A DNA stretch of 64,000 bases, from positions 620,001 through 684,000 of the forward strand of contig NZ_JRMH01000001.1 in assembly GCF_000803315.1 (NCBI RefSeq), given 5' to 3'. This document shows positions 52,993-61,230 of this stretch, piece after piece (within the stretch, counting starts at the first letter, position 1; every line of letters starts with the position of its first letter). Under the pieces are notes generated by a model, which worked only from the letters and a program-made list of their open reading frames with translations, was not told where the DNA came from and searched no databases. The translations under genes were made by a program, and so were the position numbers. Source of the stretch: Pectobacterium actinidiae (GTDB taxonomy: Bacteria > Pseudomonadota > Gammaproteobacteria > Enterobacterales > Enterobacteriaceae).

Positions 52993-53943
52993 TTACAGCT
53001 TGGCCGCCAACAGCGCTTCCAGCTTTTGTTGATCGGCAGCGAACAGGCGAATGCCTTCCGCCAGTTTATCGACGGCCATCGGATCCTGATGGTGCTCCCA
53101 GCGGAATTCGGCTTCAGACAGCGGCGAAGGATGATGGAACGCTTCGGTTGACGGCGTCAGTTGACGTTCGACCGGAGCATTACTGTTTTTCAACTGTTCC
53201 AGCAGCGCGGGGGAAATCGTCAGGCGATCGCATCCCGCCAGCGCCAGAATCTGTTCCACTTTGCGGAAGCTGGCGCCCATGATGACGGTTTGGTAGCGGT
53301 GGCGTTTGTAGTAGTCGTAAATATTACGTACAGAAATGACGCCGGGATCGTTTTCTGCCTGATAGTCGCGGGTGGGCTGTTTTTCCTGATACCAGTCATA
53401 AATCCGGCCGACAAACGGGGAGATCAGAAAGACGCCCGCTTCAGCGCAGGCGCGCGCCTGTGCAAACGAGAACAGCAGCGTCAGGTTACAGTTGATCCCT
53501 TCTTTTTCCAGCTCTTCAGCCGCGCGAATGCCTTCCCAGGTGGCGGCGAGTTTGATCAGAATGCGCGAGCGCGGAATGTCTTTTTCCTGATACATCCCAA
53601 TGAGTTTGCGCGCTTTCGCTACGCACATACCGCGATCGAACGAGAGGCGGGCATCCACTTCAGTGGAGATGCGCCCCGGAATACTTTTCAGCACTTCTGC
53701 ACCGATATTCACGGCCAGTCGGTCACTGGCGTTGATGAGCCGCGTTTCCGGGCTACCACCTTGCTGGTTTGCATAGGCAATCGCGTCATCAAACAGCGGT
53801 TGATACTGGGGCAGGGTGGCGGCTTTCAGAATCAGAGACGGATTTGTGGTGGCATCTTGCGGTGAAAATTGACGAATAGAGTCGATATCGCCGCTGTCGG
53901 CGACCACCACGGTAAACTGCTTAAGGGCTTCTAATTGATTCAT
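52993..53943 (-). CDS. talA: Transaldolase A
   Basis: 316 residues from the ATG at 53943 (AAGGAGCTCAAGC upstream); a longer frame to 54009 is not supported. The Schiff-base Lys lies in [24 protein letters not shown] at the N terminus and VDARLSFD are conserved. It transfers dihydroxyacetone between sugar phosphates. It forms an operon pair with tkt. The 170-nt gap to the rpiB-like gene holds a hairpin (54078-54102), so the pair may also have its own promoter. Confidence 0.95.
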   Translation of the reverse strand: MNQLEALKQFTVVVADSGDIDSIRQFSPQDATTNPSLILKAATLPQYQPLFDDAIAYANQQGGSPETRLINASDRLAVNIGAEVLKSIPGRISTEVDARLSFDRGMCVAKARKLIGMYQEKDIPRSRILIKLAATWEGIRAAEELEKEGINCNLTLLFSFAQARACAEAGVFLISPFVGRIYDWYQEKQPTRDYQAENDPGVISVRNIYDYYKRHRYQTVIMGASFRKVEQILALAGCDRLTISPALLEQLKNSNAPVERQLTPSTEAFHHPSPLSEAEFRWEHHQDPMAVDKLAEGIRLFAADQQKLEALLAAKL

Positions 53944-54077
53944 GCTTGAGCTCCTTGGCATAGCAAAGAAAGTAATCAGCGGAATCGTATCCGCCGCGGC
54001 ATGCCACACTGCCCCATTGCTGGGTAGAATGACATGCGCTTTTTCTGATTACTGCGATTGGAAAAGAATCTGAAGAG

Positions 54078-54102
54078 AGGGATTCGCCACTGGAGAATCC
54101 CT
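54078..54102 (-). terminator. Hairpin after the rpiB-like gene
   Basis: Arms AGGGATTC and GAATCCCT with a 9-nt loop, 12 nt after the rpiB-like stop. Weak T tail. It may reduce read-through into talA-tkt. Confidence 0.5.
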
Positions 54103-54113
54103 GAGCGTTATAA

Positions 54114-54572
54114 TTAACGAGCGTTTTCCTGATGCTCGTAATAGCCGATCTTTTCGACTTTTGATGCGGAGCCACCGCCTTCAAATTCAGACTCCAGCCA
54201 GGCGCTTATAATCTCTTTTGCCAGCTCTGGACCAATGACCCGCGCACCCAGCGCGATAATCTGCGCGTTGTTACTTTTTCTGGCTCGCTGAGCGGAATAA
54301 GTGTCATGGCACTGAGCGGCACGAATGCCATTGACCTTGTTAGCCACGATACTCATGCCAATCCCAGTGCCACATAGCAGAATCCCGCGTTCGTACGTTC
54401 CCGCCTTAATCGACACCGCTACCGTATGGGCAACGTCGGGATAGATGGCGTTATCCTGATTTTTGTCGCTGCTAAAATCGACCCAGGGAATAGCGATCGA
54501 GTCCAGATGGCGGGTGATAATATCGCGTAAACTCCAGGCTGCATCGTCTGCGCCAATAGCGATTGGTTTCAT
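54114..54572 (-). CDS. RpiB/LacAB-family sugar-phosphate isomerase
   Basis: 152 residues. AIGADDAAWSLRDIITRHL opens the fold and ERGILLCGTGIGMSIVANKVNGIRAAQCHDTYSAQRARKSNNAQIIALG carries the active-site Cys (LLCGTG), the nucleotide-fold GTGIG and the His/Arg pair. Family members isomerise ribose-5-phosphate, allose-6-phosphate or, in erythritol pathways, tetrulose-4-phosphate to erythrose-4-phosphate. The tpiA-like and four-carbon kinase neighbours favour the last option, which is inference. Confidence 0.85.
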   Translation of the reverse strand: MKPIAIGADDAAWSLRDIITRHLDSIAIPWVDFSSDKNQDNAIYPDVAHTVAVSIKAGTYERGILLCGTGIGMSIVANKVNGIRAAQCHDTYSAQRARKSNNAQIIALGARVIGPELAKEIISAWLESEFEGGGSASKVEKIGYYEHQENAR

Positions 54573-54658
54573 GGTGATTGTCCTTACATTTTATTAAAAC
54601 AGTGATATTTAAAAGTTTGTTATTAAAAAGCGTGTGATATTAATAACCGAATTATTTA

Positions 54659-55027
54659 TTACTCTTCGAAGAACGTAATCTTTCCTTGCGCTGATAGGGC
54701 CTTGGGTATCTGTCCTGTCAGATGAAGGGTGCCGGGGAGTTCTGCCTTTTCTGCTCCATCAAATAACAGCGTAATGTGTCCCAGTTCTTTCAGGTTTTTG
54801 TTTGCAACATCACCAATTGCGCTAATCGAATACGTGATGCCAAATAATTCCATTTTATGATGAACAGAAAGCGGTTTAATTAACTCGCCATCATGGTGGG
54901 TAATGCAATAATCTCTGATGTCTTTAGGCGCATTATCACTGAAAAGAATGAGGCGTTTCTCAGCCAGAAATAATGCAGCATTTTCACCCACCGAGCTTAT
55001 GACCGCCTGCCAGATAATATGCCTCAT
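54659..55027 (-). CDS. Stand-alone PTS glucitol/sorbitol-type EIIA
   Basis: 122 residues, matching SrlB/GutB in length and pattern: EYC-like DYCITHHDGELI with phospho-His44 (equivalent to His43 of SrlB), GITYSISAIGDVANKNLKELGHITLLFDGAEKAELPGTLHL (residues 64-104). No EIIC gene is present in the window. An EIIB-Gut domain is found instead fused to the DUF1537 kinase at 56185. Its start lies 11 nt downstream of the KdgT-type permease gene. A phosphoryl relay HPr-EIIA-EIIB(kinase) is suggested. Confidence 0.87.
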   Translation of the reverse strand: MRHIIWQAVISSVGENAALFLAEKRLILFSDNAPKDIRDYCITHHDGELIKPLSVHHKMELFGITYSISAIGDVANKNLKELGHITLLFDGAEKAELPGTLHLTGQIPKALSAQGKITFFEE

Positions 55028-55038
55028 GTTTCTTTCCC

Positions 55039-56064
55039 TTATTTTTGCTTATCTGTTTGTGTATTGAGCGCATGGGAAGTGGCGGTTGGTAACGTGTTCT
55101 TTTCTTCCCCTGATGGAATAATGCCTTTTTTCTTCAGTCGATTATCAAACCAGGCAACGAGCACGGGCGCGGTAAGCATGGTAATAATGCTGGCCGTTGC
55201 CAGCTGTGCGGTGGCGGAATCAACAAAAACCTGAAGGCTGGGGTCAGCTTGTGCCACCATGGCAGGCGTGAGGGCTGAGCTAGCAGCGGTGGTACCCAAC
55301 GCGGCACCCAGCGCCGTTTTTCGTTTCAGGAATAGGTTGTACAGGAAGTAGAAAACCAGCCCGGTTATGGCGGAAATGATACCCAGAACAATGCCGGATA
55401 AGCCCGCAGTAAAAACGGTGTGCATACTGGAATTGGCACCGATGGCGAAGGACATGATAATAATCACCAGCGGTTGAGCCGCAGCACAGAGCTGCTTGAA
55501 CTTCTCATCAAGGTTACCCCACATCATGCCGATGAGTAGTGGGATGAGCATAGAGAGCAGGGCTGCGAACGGGATATTGGCTAAACCGCTGACGCCGAGA
55601 ACCACCATCGTGACGAAGGGGCCATCCTTAATACAGAAAACGGAGATGGCGCCGGCATCGCTGGCATCACCGTAGTTACTGCACAGGGCGATATATAATG
55701 AGCTGTTTGAGCTGGTGATACAGGCAATAAATGCCAACGTTGAAATCCCAAAAAAGCCAGCGGGGCCAAAAAAGGTACCCATTCCCCATACGGCCAGTGC
55801 ACCCGCACTGAATTTCAGCATCAGTAGAATAGTGCCTTTATAGAGCGGAAGCCCTGCCTGGCGAATATTAATTGACGAACCACAGATGAGAAGAAATATC
55901 CCCATCATCGCGCTAGAACCCGCCTTAAATAATGCCGTTGTAGGGCCGCCTATTTGTAATAATGATGGTGCGAAGGTATTCATCATTATCGCCGCCAGCA
56001 GGGGGATAATGATCAGTCCGCCAGGGACTTTATTCATTTTCTCAAGAATGTTTATATTTTTCAT
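55039..56064 (-). CDS. KdgT-family (2-keto-3-deoxygluconate permease-like) transporter
   Basis: 341 residues with about ten hydrophobic helices. The openings MNKVPGGLIIIPLLAAIMMNTFAP and TTAASSALTPAMVAQADPSL are typical of the KdgT family of acid-sugar/H+ symporters. Here it probably takes up the four-carbon acid sugar used by the neighbouring kinase and dehydrogenase (for example threonate or erythronate), not KDG, because no KDG genes are nearby. That is inference from the neighbourhood. Confidence 0.87.
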   Translation of the reverse strand: MKNINILEKMNKVPGGLIIIPLLAAIMMNTFAPSLLQIGGPTTALFKAGSSAMMGIFLLICGSSINIRQAGLPLYKGTILLMLKFSAGALAVWGMGTFFGPAGFFGISTLAFIACITSSNSSLYIALCSNYGDASDAGAISVFCIKDGPFVTMVVLGVSGLANIPFAALLSMLIPLLIGMMWGNLDEKFKQLCAAAQPLVIIIMSFAIGANSSMHTVFTAGLSGIVLGIISAITGLVFYFLYNLFLKRKTALGAALGTTAASSALTPAMVAQADPSLQVFVDSATAQLATASIITMLTAPVLVAWFDNRLKKKGIIPSGEEKNTLPTATSHALNTQTDKQK

Positions 56065-56184
56065 GGTGTTTCTCTCGTGTAGGGTAGAGCAACATCCAGG
56101 TCTGTTAATCAGACCTATGCAATACGTCAGATTTATTATTTATATCGACTTTCTTTTTTGCTCTTTTTTACCGTTTTTTATTTA

Positions 56185-57900
56185 TTACATCGTTTCCCGG
56201 TGAATATGATGAATAATGGTATGGATGATATCTTCCGGTCCGGTTAGGCCACCTTTCCCGACACAAATTAGCCCTTCATAATCACCACCAATAATTTTGA
56301 CCAGATCGGTTTGGGGAATAACGTAATCCACCATTTCAATGCCGTTAGCACCGAGCTGCTTGAGCACGTTGACCATCGTGTCCCCGCCCGTCATATACAG
56401 CCCTTTAATCTCAGAGGCGGCGGCATCAAGCACCGTTTTGACGATATTTCCCAGACCCTGATTGATATTTTCTGCTGCCTGACCGTGCGCCAGCCCAAAG
56501 CGCTGCTCTTCCTCATTAAGATCGAGCAGACGGCCTGTTAATGCGGATTCAAATACGAAGATGGCATTGGCGTGAGTTTTCACGCACTCCAGCGCCTGCT
56601 TGACGACTCTTTCTACTTCGATATCCGCCGAATGTTCTTTATCAATCAGCAATTCGGCATCGATAGGAATATGGCAAACGCGTGGGTCGGTTTCAATCAG
56701 TGCGGTAAGCTGCTTTTTGGTGACCGGAGTTGCGCTGCCTGCTACGACAATAATGGAACCCTGTTGTTGTTCCTGAGGAATGAGCGCTTTCTCTTTGCGT
56801 TCCTCGTCGCGGATCATTTCTCGGGTGAAGGCCAGACGCTCGGTGAAGGGGCCAGGGTCGACGGCCAGCACATTCCAGTTCAGCTTGGTGACTGCGCGAG
56901 CAATATTCTCTACATCGGCGAGTGAAATCGCATCGACGACAATCACGCGAGCGCCTTCCCGCTGCTGCTGAACCAGCGCATCGCTGATGGCGTGATAGCC
57001 TTTTAGCACGCAAGAAAGGGGAATATGTTTCACCTGATGATGGGTTTGCTCACTAAGCAGCCCAGGAACAAAGGTTTCCGTCACCGGCGTACGAACATCT
57101 TTAGCGACATCGGTGCAGGATAGGGCAACGGAATCAATCACCGAGTAGCCGCCGACGACAATACGGCGTGACTGTGGCATGGCAGGCACCACCACAGCGA
57201 CAGTTTCCTGCGGCAGTACTTCCAGCATGGCATCAATTTCATAGCCAATACCGCCGCGCAGCGTAGTATCAACCCGTTTGGTGAAATACACCGCACCGCG
57301 TTCCAACAGGGCTTGCGTCGCGTTTCTTACGCGATTTTTTGCTTCTGCTTTGGGTAGCGGTCGGCTATCGCTGCTGATCACCATGGCCTGCCAGTCTGAT
57401 TCACAGTCCGTAAACGACGTGGTATTAAAAAAGGCCGCGGTTTTCATGCCGCTGCGTGCCAAGAGAACGCCAATCGTTGTCGCGCCAGTGAGATCGTCAG
57501 CGACGATGCCGAGTTTATCTCCTTGTTTCCCCTCTGCCCGTAATCGAATTCCGGCTGGCGTGACATCCGAGACGTAGATCTCTTCCCGAATGTATTCCGC
57601 CAGCGGCCCCGTTTTTGCCGTTGGATGGAGATTGATTGTCGGGATCCCACGTTTGGGATAAAGACCGCAGCGCAGCGTACCGCCGCAGTCGATGACCACT
57701 AAGCCGATCTCCTGTTCATCCGGTTCGCCGTGTTTGAAGACATCCACAGATTCCCAGCCAGTGAGTTCCATTAACCGATCGACTACGGTGGGGCGAATGC
57801 CCCCGGTGATGTAGGCAATCTTTTTCCCTGGTGTGACATTAATAAGCAGTGGTCCGCCCCAGCCTTTACCGCCTCTAATAATTTCCAAATATCGCGTCAT
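56185..57900 (-). CDS. PTS EIIB-Gut domain fused to DUF1537 four-carbon acid-sugar kinase
   Basis: 571 residues, two domains. Residues 1-115 match the N-terminal EIIB domain of Srl[44 protein letters not shown] and [20 protein letters not shown], with candidate phospho-Cys72 or Cys78. Residues 128-571 are a DUF1537 (OtnK/DtnK) kinase: [23 protein letters not shown] at its start, then [19 protein letters not shown], and near the C terminus MTGGDTM and [12 protein letters not shown] in place of the more usual GGETS and KSGNFG. Kinases of this family phosphorylate 3-oxo-tetronate, threonate or erythronate at C4 with ATP. The fused EIIB has no EIIC; it probably controls, or phosphorylates through, the kinase. 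Start ATG at 57900. Confidence 0.88.
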   Translation of the reverse strand: MTRYLEIIRGGKGWGGPLLINVTPGKKIAYITGGIRPTVVDRLMELTGWESVDVFKHGEPDEQEIGLVVIDCGGTLRCGLYPKRGIPTINLHPTAKTGPLAEYIREEIYVSDVTPAGIRLRAEGKQGDKLGIVADDLTGATTIGVLLARSGMKTAAFFNTTSFTDCESDWQAMVISSDSRPLPKAEAKNRVRNATQALLERGAVYFTKRVDTTLRGGIGYEIDAMLEVLPQETVAVVVPAMPQSRRIVVGGYSVIDSVALSCTDVAKDVRTPVTETFVPGLLSEQTHHQVKHIPLSCVLKGYHAISDALVQQQREGARVIVVDAISLADVENIARAVTKLNWNVLAVDPGPFTERLAFTREMIRDEERKEKALIPQEQQQGSIIVVAGSATPVTKKQLTALIETDPRVCHIPIDAELLIDKEHSADIEVERVVKQALECVKTHANAIFVFESALTGRLLDLNEEEQRFGLAHGQAAENINQGLGNIVKTVLDAAASEIKGLYMTGGDTMVNVLKQLGANGIEMVDYVIPQTDLVKIIGGDYEGLICVGKGGLTGPEDIIHTIIHHIHRETM

Positions 57901-57933
57901 GGCATGTTCTCCGTCAGTGATCTGAAACCTGCA

Positions 57934-58938
57934 TTAGTGCTTCATTTTCCAGTAACGTGCGGCAACCAGCGTCGATTCCAACATGCTGACCGTGCCCGCT
58001 TTACCCGTTCCCGCAATATCAAAAGCCGTGCCGTGGTCGACAGAACTACGCATAAACGGTAAACCGAAAGTGATGGTGATAGAGCGCTCGAAATCGAGTG
58101 TTTTGCAGGCGATATGCCCCTGATCGTGGTAGAGCGACAGAATGGCGTCGTAATGCCCTTGTTTTCCGAGGTGGAAAACCGAATCCGCCGGAATCGGGCC
58201 TATCGCGTTGATGCCCATCTCCTGAGCGGCTTTGACGGCAGGAATCAGGTTGTCTTTCTCTTCATGACCAAATAGGCCGTTATCTGAGGCGTGCGGGTTG
58301 AGGGCGGCAACGGCGATACGCGGATTGTTGATATTGAGTGCGGTGAATTCATGATGGATTTGCTGAACGCAAGCGAGGACACGTTCTTTGTTGGCGTAGT
58401 CGCAGGCTTCTTTCAGGGCGATATGGCGGCTGACAAAAAACACCCGCAGTTTTTGCACATGAAACATTGTCAGGCCGTAATCTGAACCGGTTTCGACCTG
58501 ATAAATTTCGGTGTGGCCTGGTAATTTACAGCCCGCGAGTTTTATCGCTTCTTTATGAATCGGAGCGGTAGAGACGACATCGATGTCACCGGCCATACCT
58601 AATTCAATGGATTTCATCACGTAATCAAGAGACATCTTCCCAGCCAACTGCTGGACCTTACCCCATTCGATGCTATCGCAATCATATTCACCGGTTTCCA
58701 ATACATCCAACGTGCCCCAGGTGAATTTGGCCTCGGCGGGAGAGGTGATGACATTGATCGAAAAATCACAGTGTTTGATGGTCATCGCGCGGCGGATGAT
58801 GGGGACCGAACCGATGAGGAAAGGGCGGCACTCTTCATACACGTCTTTATCCATCATGGTCGCTACTGAGATTTCAGGGCCAATCCCTGCTGGATCGCCG
58901 ATAGTCAGAGCAACAACAGGTTTTTTTGCGGTCGACAT
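57934..58938 (-). CDS. pdxA2: PdxA2-type 4-phospho-threonate/erythronate dehydrogenase
   Basis: 334 residues. PdxA family: TIGDPAGIGPEIS at the N terminus, metal-ligand His in LPGHTEIYQ, substrate region AALNPHASDNGLFG and YHDQGHIACKTLDFE. The VVSTAPIHKEAIKLAG segment is typical. Next to a DUF1537 kinase it most likely oxidises 4-phospho-D-threonate (or erythronate), which decarboxylates to dihydroxyacetone phosphate, rather than acting in pyridoxal synthesis. First gene of the leftward unit, divergent from tpiA. Confidence 0.88.
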   Translation of the reverse strand: MSTAKKPVVALTIGDPAGIGPEISVATMMDKDVYEECRPFLIGSVPIIRRAMTIKHCDFSINVITSPAEAKFTWGTLDVLETGEYDCDSIEWGKVQQLAGKMSLDYVMKSIELGMAGDIDVVSTAPIHKEAIKLAGCKLPGHTEIYQVETGSDYGLTMFHVQKLRVFFVSRHIALKEACDYANKERVLACVQQIHHEFTALNINNPRIAVAALNPHASDNGLFGHEEKDNLIPAVKAAQEMGINAIGPIPADSVFHLGKQGHYDAILSLYHDQGHIACKTLDFERSITITFGLPFMRSSVDHGTAFDIAGTGKAGTVSMLESTLVAARYWKMKH

Positions 58939-58982
58939 AATTTCCCCTTTTTATCGTAAACCGATGTGGTTTTTGTTCATTT

Positions 58983-58997
58983 GTTCATGTATTGAAC
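58983..58997. promoter_or_regulatory. Candidate operator for the SorC-family regulator
   Basis: GTTCATGTATTGAAC is a perfect GTTCA-N5-TGAAC palindrome between the divergent pdxA2 and tpiA units. Another GTTCA half-site lies 8 nt away at 58975-58979. Assignment to the SorC regulator is inference. Confidence 0.45.
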
Positions 58998-59182
58998 TTT
59001 TGTTTTATGGGATTTTACGGTTTAATTAAGAAATAGCTTTGAATTCGATCACATTAAAGACAATTTATTTCTTTTTTATACGTTTTAGTGATCGAGCATT
59101 TGTTTGTTGTGTGAATATAAGTTTGGTGTCAGGACTTTTGTTACGCTACGGCGAAAGGCACAGTGTGAAAGGAGGAGATGAC

Positions 59183-59977
59183 ATGAAAAAAGTGATGATA
59201 GGCACGAGCTGGAAAATGAATAAAACCCGACAGGAAGCAATAGACTACTGCGCGGTGTTATCCCGACAGCTTAATTCTGTGGCGGGTGAATGCATTCAAC
59301 CCTTTGTGATTCCCCCCTTTATGTTGATAAGGGAAGTAACCGAGTACCTGTCTGCGCACAAGGTGAATTGCCTGACAGGGGCGCAAAATATGCACTATGC
59401 TGACAGCGGCGCGTGGACGGGAGAGGTTTCTCCGGTGATGGTATGTGATTGCGGTGCGACGCTTGTCGAGCTGGGGCATTCCGAACGGCGGCAACACTTT
59501 GCGGAAAATGATGCGGATATCCAGAAAAAAGTGCAGGCGGCACTGCGCTATTCGTTACGTCCGCTGGTTTGCGTGGGGGACAGCGCACAGGAGAAGGCGT
59601 GGGGTGTTTCCAGAGAAACTGTTATTCGGCAAATGAAAATTGCGCTTGCAGGTTTACATGCAGAGCAGGCGGAAAACGTCATCATCGCGTATGAGCCTAT
59701 CTGGGCTATTGGCGAAGGGGGAACGCCTGCCACCGCACAGGAAGCGCAAGCTATTCACGCTGCTCTGCGTCAGGCGTTGGTTGCCCTGTATGACGAAGAC
59801 ATTGCTTCTCGAATGACGCTTCTGTACGGCGGCAGTGTGAATCCGCATAATACGAGCGAACTTATTCAATGCGTCGATATTGACGGATTATTTATTGGCA
59901 GGTCTGCATGGGATGCGGAGCATTTCTGCCAGCTGGTACGCAGTGTTTCAGCATTGTTGAATGAACAGGGTGAGTGA
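59183..59977 (+). CDS. Triose-phosphate isomerase paralogue (TpiA2-like)
   Basis: 264 residues from the ATG at 59183 with a near-ideal AAAGGAGGAGATGAC leader; a longer frame from 59039 is rejected. TIM barrel catalysis: Lys in GTSWKMNKTR, His in ELGHSERRQHF, Glu in IIAYEPIWAIGEGG and phosphate loop LLYGGSVNPHN. The sequence differs from housekeeping TpiA (for example SWKMNK with CAVLSRQLNS). In erythritol pathways such paralogues isomerise tetrulose phosphates. Here it could also convert the dihydroxyacetone phosphate made by PdxA2. It is followed by the SorC regulator. Confidence 0.87.
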   Translation: MKKVMIGTSWKMNKTRQEAIDYCAVLSRQLNSVAGECIQPFVIPPFMLIREVTEYLSAHKVNCLTGAQNMHYADSGAWTGEVSPVMVCDCGATLVELGHSERRQHFAENDADIQKKVQAALRYSLRPLVCVGDSAQEKAWGVSRETVIRQMKIALAGLHAEQAENVIIAYEPIWAIGEGGTPATAQEAQAIHAALRQALVALYDEDIASRMTLLYGGSVNPHNTSELIQCVDIDGLFIGRSAWDAEHFCQLVRSVSALLNEQGE

Positions 59978-60010
59978 GTGACCCTAAGCGAAACCAAAAT
60001 GGGTTAAGCC

Positions 60011-60976
60011 ATGAGTGAATTTGATTCAGACAGTGAATTACTAACGGAAATAGCCGTCGCGTATTATGAAAATCAACAAACTCAGGAAGAGATAGCCAGC
60101 CGTTTTGGTATCTCTCGTATTAAAGTTGGACGTTTGTTGAAGCGTGCGCGGGCGGAAGGGATCGTGGAAATCAATGTCCGTTATCATCCGGTATTTAGTT
60201 CTCAGCTCGAACAACAATTTATTAAGAGCTTCGGCATCAAACGTGCGCTTATTGCTATTGACCACCACGATGAAGACGAACAACGCCAGCAGGTGGCCTC
60301 GCTGGTGTCCACTTACTTGTCCAGCATTTTGAAAAATGGCATGTCCGTGGCAGTTGGGCAGGGGCGTAACGTGGCGGCTGTCGCCAGTCACGTGGGCGTT
60401 TTTCCAGAACGACACTGCAAATTTATCTGTGGTATTGGCGGTACGCAGCGCGATGGCGAGCTGATTGATGCCGATCATATCAGCCGTCATCTGGCGCGAA
60501 AATTCAATGCCACAAGCGAAACGCTGTACGCCCCTGCTTATGTTGAAAATCCGGCGCTGAAATCTTCCTTTATGCAAAACCGTTTGATTAATGACACGCT
60601 TGAACGTGCAAGCAAAGCGGATATTGCGCTGGTGGGATTAGGCGATATGAACGAAAACAGCTTCATGGTTCAACTCGGCTGGTTCACCTCACAGGAAATC
60701 ATCACGGCGCGTCAGGATGAGGGGGTTGTCGGTGATATCGCTGGCTATGCTTTCTTGGATATTCAGGGGCGACCTGTCGATACGGTGATGAATGACAGAG
60801 TGATTGGCCTGAGTCTTGATCAGCTTCGCAAAATCCCTTACGTGATCGCTATCGCCTCTGAGAACACTAAAGCAACGGCGATTCTGGCTGCGTTACGCTC
60901 CGGTATTGTGGATGTTATTGCCACCAGTGCTAGCAACGCGCGTACGGTGTTGAGTTTGATCTCCGCCAAACACTAG
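60011..60976 (+). CDS. SorC/DeoR-type sugar-binding transcriptional regulator
   Basis: 321 residues. The helix-turn-helix near the N terminus is in AVAYYENQQTQEEIASRFGISRIKVGRLLKRARAEGIVEI (20-60), followed by the sugar-binding domain with KFICGIGGTQRDGELIDADHISRHLA and ALVGLGDMNENSFMVQLG, ending VDVIATSASNARTVLSL. It lies 33 nt after the tpiA-like gene and most likely controls both divergent units through the 58939-59182 region, with a phosphorylated sugar as effector. A hairpin terminator follows. Confidence 0.9.
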   Translation: MSEFDSDSELLTEIAVAYYENQQTQEEIASRFGISRIKVGRLLKRARAEGIVEINVRYHPVFSSQLEQQFIKSFGIKRALIAIDHHDEDEQRQQVASLVSTYLSSILKNGMSVAVGQGRNVAAVASHVGVFPERHCKFICGIGGTQRDGELIDADHISRHLARKFNATSETLYAPAYVENPALKSSFMQNRLINDTLERASKADIALVGLGDMNENSFMVQLGWFTSQEIITARQDEGVVGDIAGYAFLDIQGRPVDTVMNDRVIGLSLDQLRKIPYVIAIASENTKATAILAALRSGIVDVIATSASNARTVLSLISAKH

Positions 60977-61028
60977 TTTTGCCCTATCTTTTCTCGTCGC
61001 CCATCTGTTTTATCGACTCTCTGCTTTA

Positions 61029-61062
61029 TCGCGTGGTGCATCAGCACCGCGCGATTTTTTCT
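61029..61062 (+). terminator. Terminator of the tpiA-sorC unit
   Basis: CGCGTGGTGC and GCACCGCGCG around ATCA, followed by ATTTTTTC. Confidence 0.85.
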
Positions 61063-61230
61063 TGTTGCGCAACTGGCCGATGAACAAAAAACCGTCAAAT
61101 AAAATAACTATATTAACCAGCATTCCCCCGCAGTTTTTGCCATCCTCGGTAGTTTCGTCATTCGCAAACACTATACTGGGTACTCTTGACCCTACAGACA
61201 CAACACAACAAAACCGAAAAGGTACATAAA

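Noticed and set aside
59039-59182. N-terminal extension of the tpiA-like gene
   Set aside because: The extra residues are not TPI-like and a near-perfect ribosome-binding site precedes the ATG at 59183.
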